From Tannerella sp. (GTDB lineage: Bacteria > Bacteroidota > Bacteroidia > Bacteroidales > Tannerellaceae), in the NCBI GenBank assembly GCA_031276175.1, contig JAISNP010000109.1, positions 20,208-84,207 of the forward strand: DNA of 64,000 bases. Reading direction: 5' to 3'. Positions 62,489 to 64,000 of the stretch are shown one piece after another; positions within the stretch are counted from its first letter, which is position 1, and the number at the start of each line of letters is the position of its first letter. Below the pieces are notes generated by a model that ran no database searches, was not told the DNA's origin, and was given only the letters and a program-made list of their open reading frames with translations. The position numbers and the translations under genes are program-made.

Positions 62489-63577
62489 TTACTTAAATTT
62501 GTCGCCAAAACGGATTTGGGCATCGGCGATGAACTGCTTGATGCGTTGTTCGTCGTCTTTCCGGCAAATCAACAACACATTTCCTGATTCGACTACAATA
62601 TAGTCCTTTAATCCTTGAATGACCGCCAGACGATCGGGCTTATCTATTGCGATAATAGAATTTTCCGTCTCGTAAGTCAATATTTTTGCTCCCCTCAGGA
62701 TAGCATTGTTATCTGCCGACGTACGCGGTGCAATATCGAAAACCGAACCCCACGTACCCAAATCAGCCCAACCAAAATCTACCCCCAGCATATAGACATT
62801 ATCCGCCTTCTCCATTACACCGTAGTCGATCGAAATATTCGGGCAAAATGGAAAATTTTCCTCTATAAAAGCGATCTCTTCCCGCGTATTGAATTTGTTC
62901 ATTGCCAAATCAAAACGTGATGAAATATCAGGCAAAAATTTGCGAATAGCTGACAATATACTATCCACACTCCAAATAAACAATCCCGAATTCCAAAAAA
63001 ATTCTTCACTCTCATAAAAAACCCTAGCCAATTCATAGTCGGGTTTTTCCATAAAAGTTTTAATCTTTACGAAATCGCCCAGACATTCATCGCCACGCTG
63101 TATATATCCATATGCCGTATCGGGACGACTCGGCTTAATACCCAAAGTAACTAATGCGTCTTTATCTTTCACAAAATCAATGCTTTTAGCAATAGAAGAA
63201 AGAAATACATCCTCTTTCAAAATCAAATGATCCGAAGGAGCAACAACAATATTCGCTTTCGGATTAATCGCCTTGATACGATAAGCCGCATAGGCAATAC
63301 ATGGCGCCGTGTTACGTCGCACCGGCTCAAGAAGGATTTGATTGTCGCGAAAAGCAGGAAACTGTTCTTTCACTAACGACACATAGCGTTTATTAGTAAC
63401 TATATAAATATTTTCCACCGGGATAATTCCGGCAAAACGGTCGACCGTCATCTGCAGGAGAGAACGTCCATTACCGAAAAAATCAAGAAATTGTTTAGGC
63501 ATGGATTCCTTGCTCAATGGCCAAAAACGGCTTCCAATGCCACCACTCATAATTACACAAAAAGTGTCTTTCATCAT
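62489..63577 (-). CDS. Mannose-1-phosphate guanylyltransferase
   Basis: CVIMSGGIGSRFWPLSKESMPKQFLDFFGNGRSLLQMTVDRF; VAPSDHLI; FMEKPDYELA; NSGLFIW; DYGVMEKADNVYML. Confidence 0.95.
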   Translation of the reverse strand: MMKDTFCVIMSGGIGSRFWPLSKESMPKQFLDFFGNGRSLLQMTVDRFAGIIPVENIYIVTNKRYVSLVKEQFPAFRDNQILLEPVRRNTAPCIAYAAYRIKAINPKANIVVAPSDHLILKEDVFLSSIAKSIDFVKDKDALVTLGIKPSRPDTAYGYIQRGDECLGDFVKIKTFMEKPDYELARVFYESEEFFWNSGLFIWSVDSILSAIRKFLPDISSRFDLAMNKFNTREEIAFIEENFPFCPNISIDYGVMEKADNVYMLGVDFGWADLGTWGSVFDIAPRTSADNNAILRGAKILTYETENSIIAIDKPDRLAVIQGLKDYIVVESGNVLLICRKDDEQRIKQFIADAQIRFGDKFK

Positions 63578-63756
63578 TTATACCTTTAATAAAACATGTT
63601 TTAATTGATAACGAAAGATATGCGATTTTATTCTCAAAAAAAACATAAAATGAATATGCGATTGTCAAACAAGTATATATCAACGCATAATTAAGGAGAA
63701 TATTCAAACGGGCAAGTTCAATTAGTAAATGCAACTAAAAGTAAGAAAAAATCGCT

Positions 63757-64000
63757 GAGGCTGTATCAAAAGCAAAACGCCTCTTTATTTATTTTGTCAT
63801 ATCCATTAAATTCAGCAACTTAGCGGCAAAAAATAAAAGACATGGCTAAACCTGTATTTAAATCATATTCCCAGGGTCAGACAGTTCTTTTTCCTGCAAG
63901 CCTTGACGAAAAGTTACCCGAAGATTCACCCGCACGTTTGATTAACCACGTGGTGGACAGTCTTGACATAAGCCGCGTGACAGATACTTATCGCGGAGGC
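63757..64000 (+). mobile_element. Left end of an IS1182-type insertion sequence (truncated by window end)
   Basis: ctgaggctgtatcaaaagc end-like sequence; transposase start at 63843. Confidence 0.65.
63843..64000 (+). CDS. IS1182-type transposase, N-terminal part
   Basis: MAKPVFKSYSQGQTVLFPASLDEKLPEDSPARLINHVVDSLDISRVTDTYRGG; continues past the window. Confidence 0.85.

Overview
This 64 kb window reads as a Bacteroidales-type chromosome. Calls were made by eye from the sequence and ORF track; no database search was run. Recognisable content, left to right: a GT39-like membrane protein, an RpoD-type sigma factor, an MBL-fold hydrolase, an IS1182-type remnant, an HhH/outer-membrane protein pair and an ISAs1-type remnant. 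Next is the type IX secretion core cluster porP-gldK-gldL-gldM-gldN (GldL carries a large Gly-rich pentapeptide insertion), then ribF, then a complete heme-acquisition operon of the hmuYRSTUV type with two HmuY-like proteins, the second ending in a T9SS-like C-terminal sorting domain. After that: MATE, panD, panC, a GT5-type synthase, a DUF4270-like lipoprotein, dapA, ligA, polysaccharide/glycosyltransferase genes, a Tat-type sugar isomerase, a susD/susC pair, hflX, an MBOAT plus two SGNH O-acetylation cluster, an accessory cluster of OB-fold, DUF4352-like and small membrane proteins, a frameshifted lgt-like gene, degraded transposases, a mannose-1-phosphate guanylyltransferase and the start of an IS1182-type element. 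The most unusual signal is non-coding: at least eight intergenic arrays with unrelated sequences but the same 21-bp (or 42-bp) period, most of them containing an inverted repeat in the unit. Also notable are five C/G homopolymer tracts of 9-10 nt (four intergenic, one inside a CDS), a dispersed structured intergenic repeat in four copies, and several strong hairpin elements.
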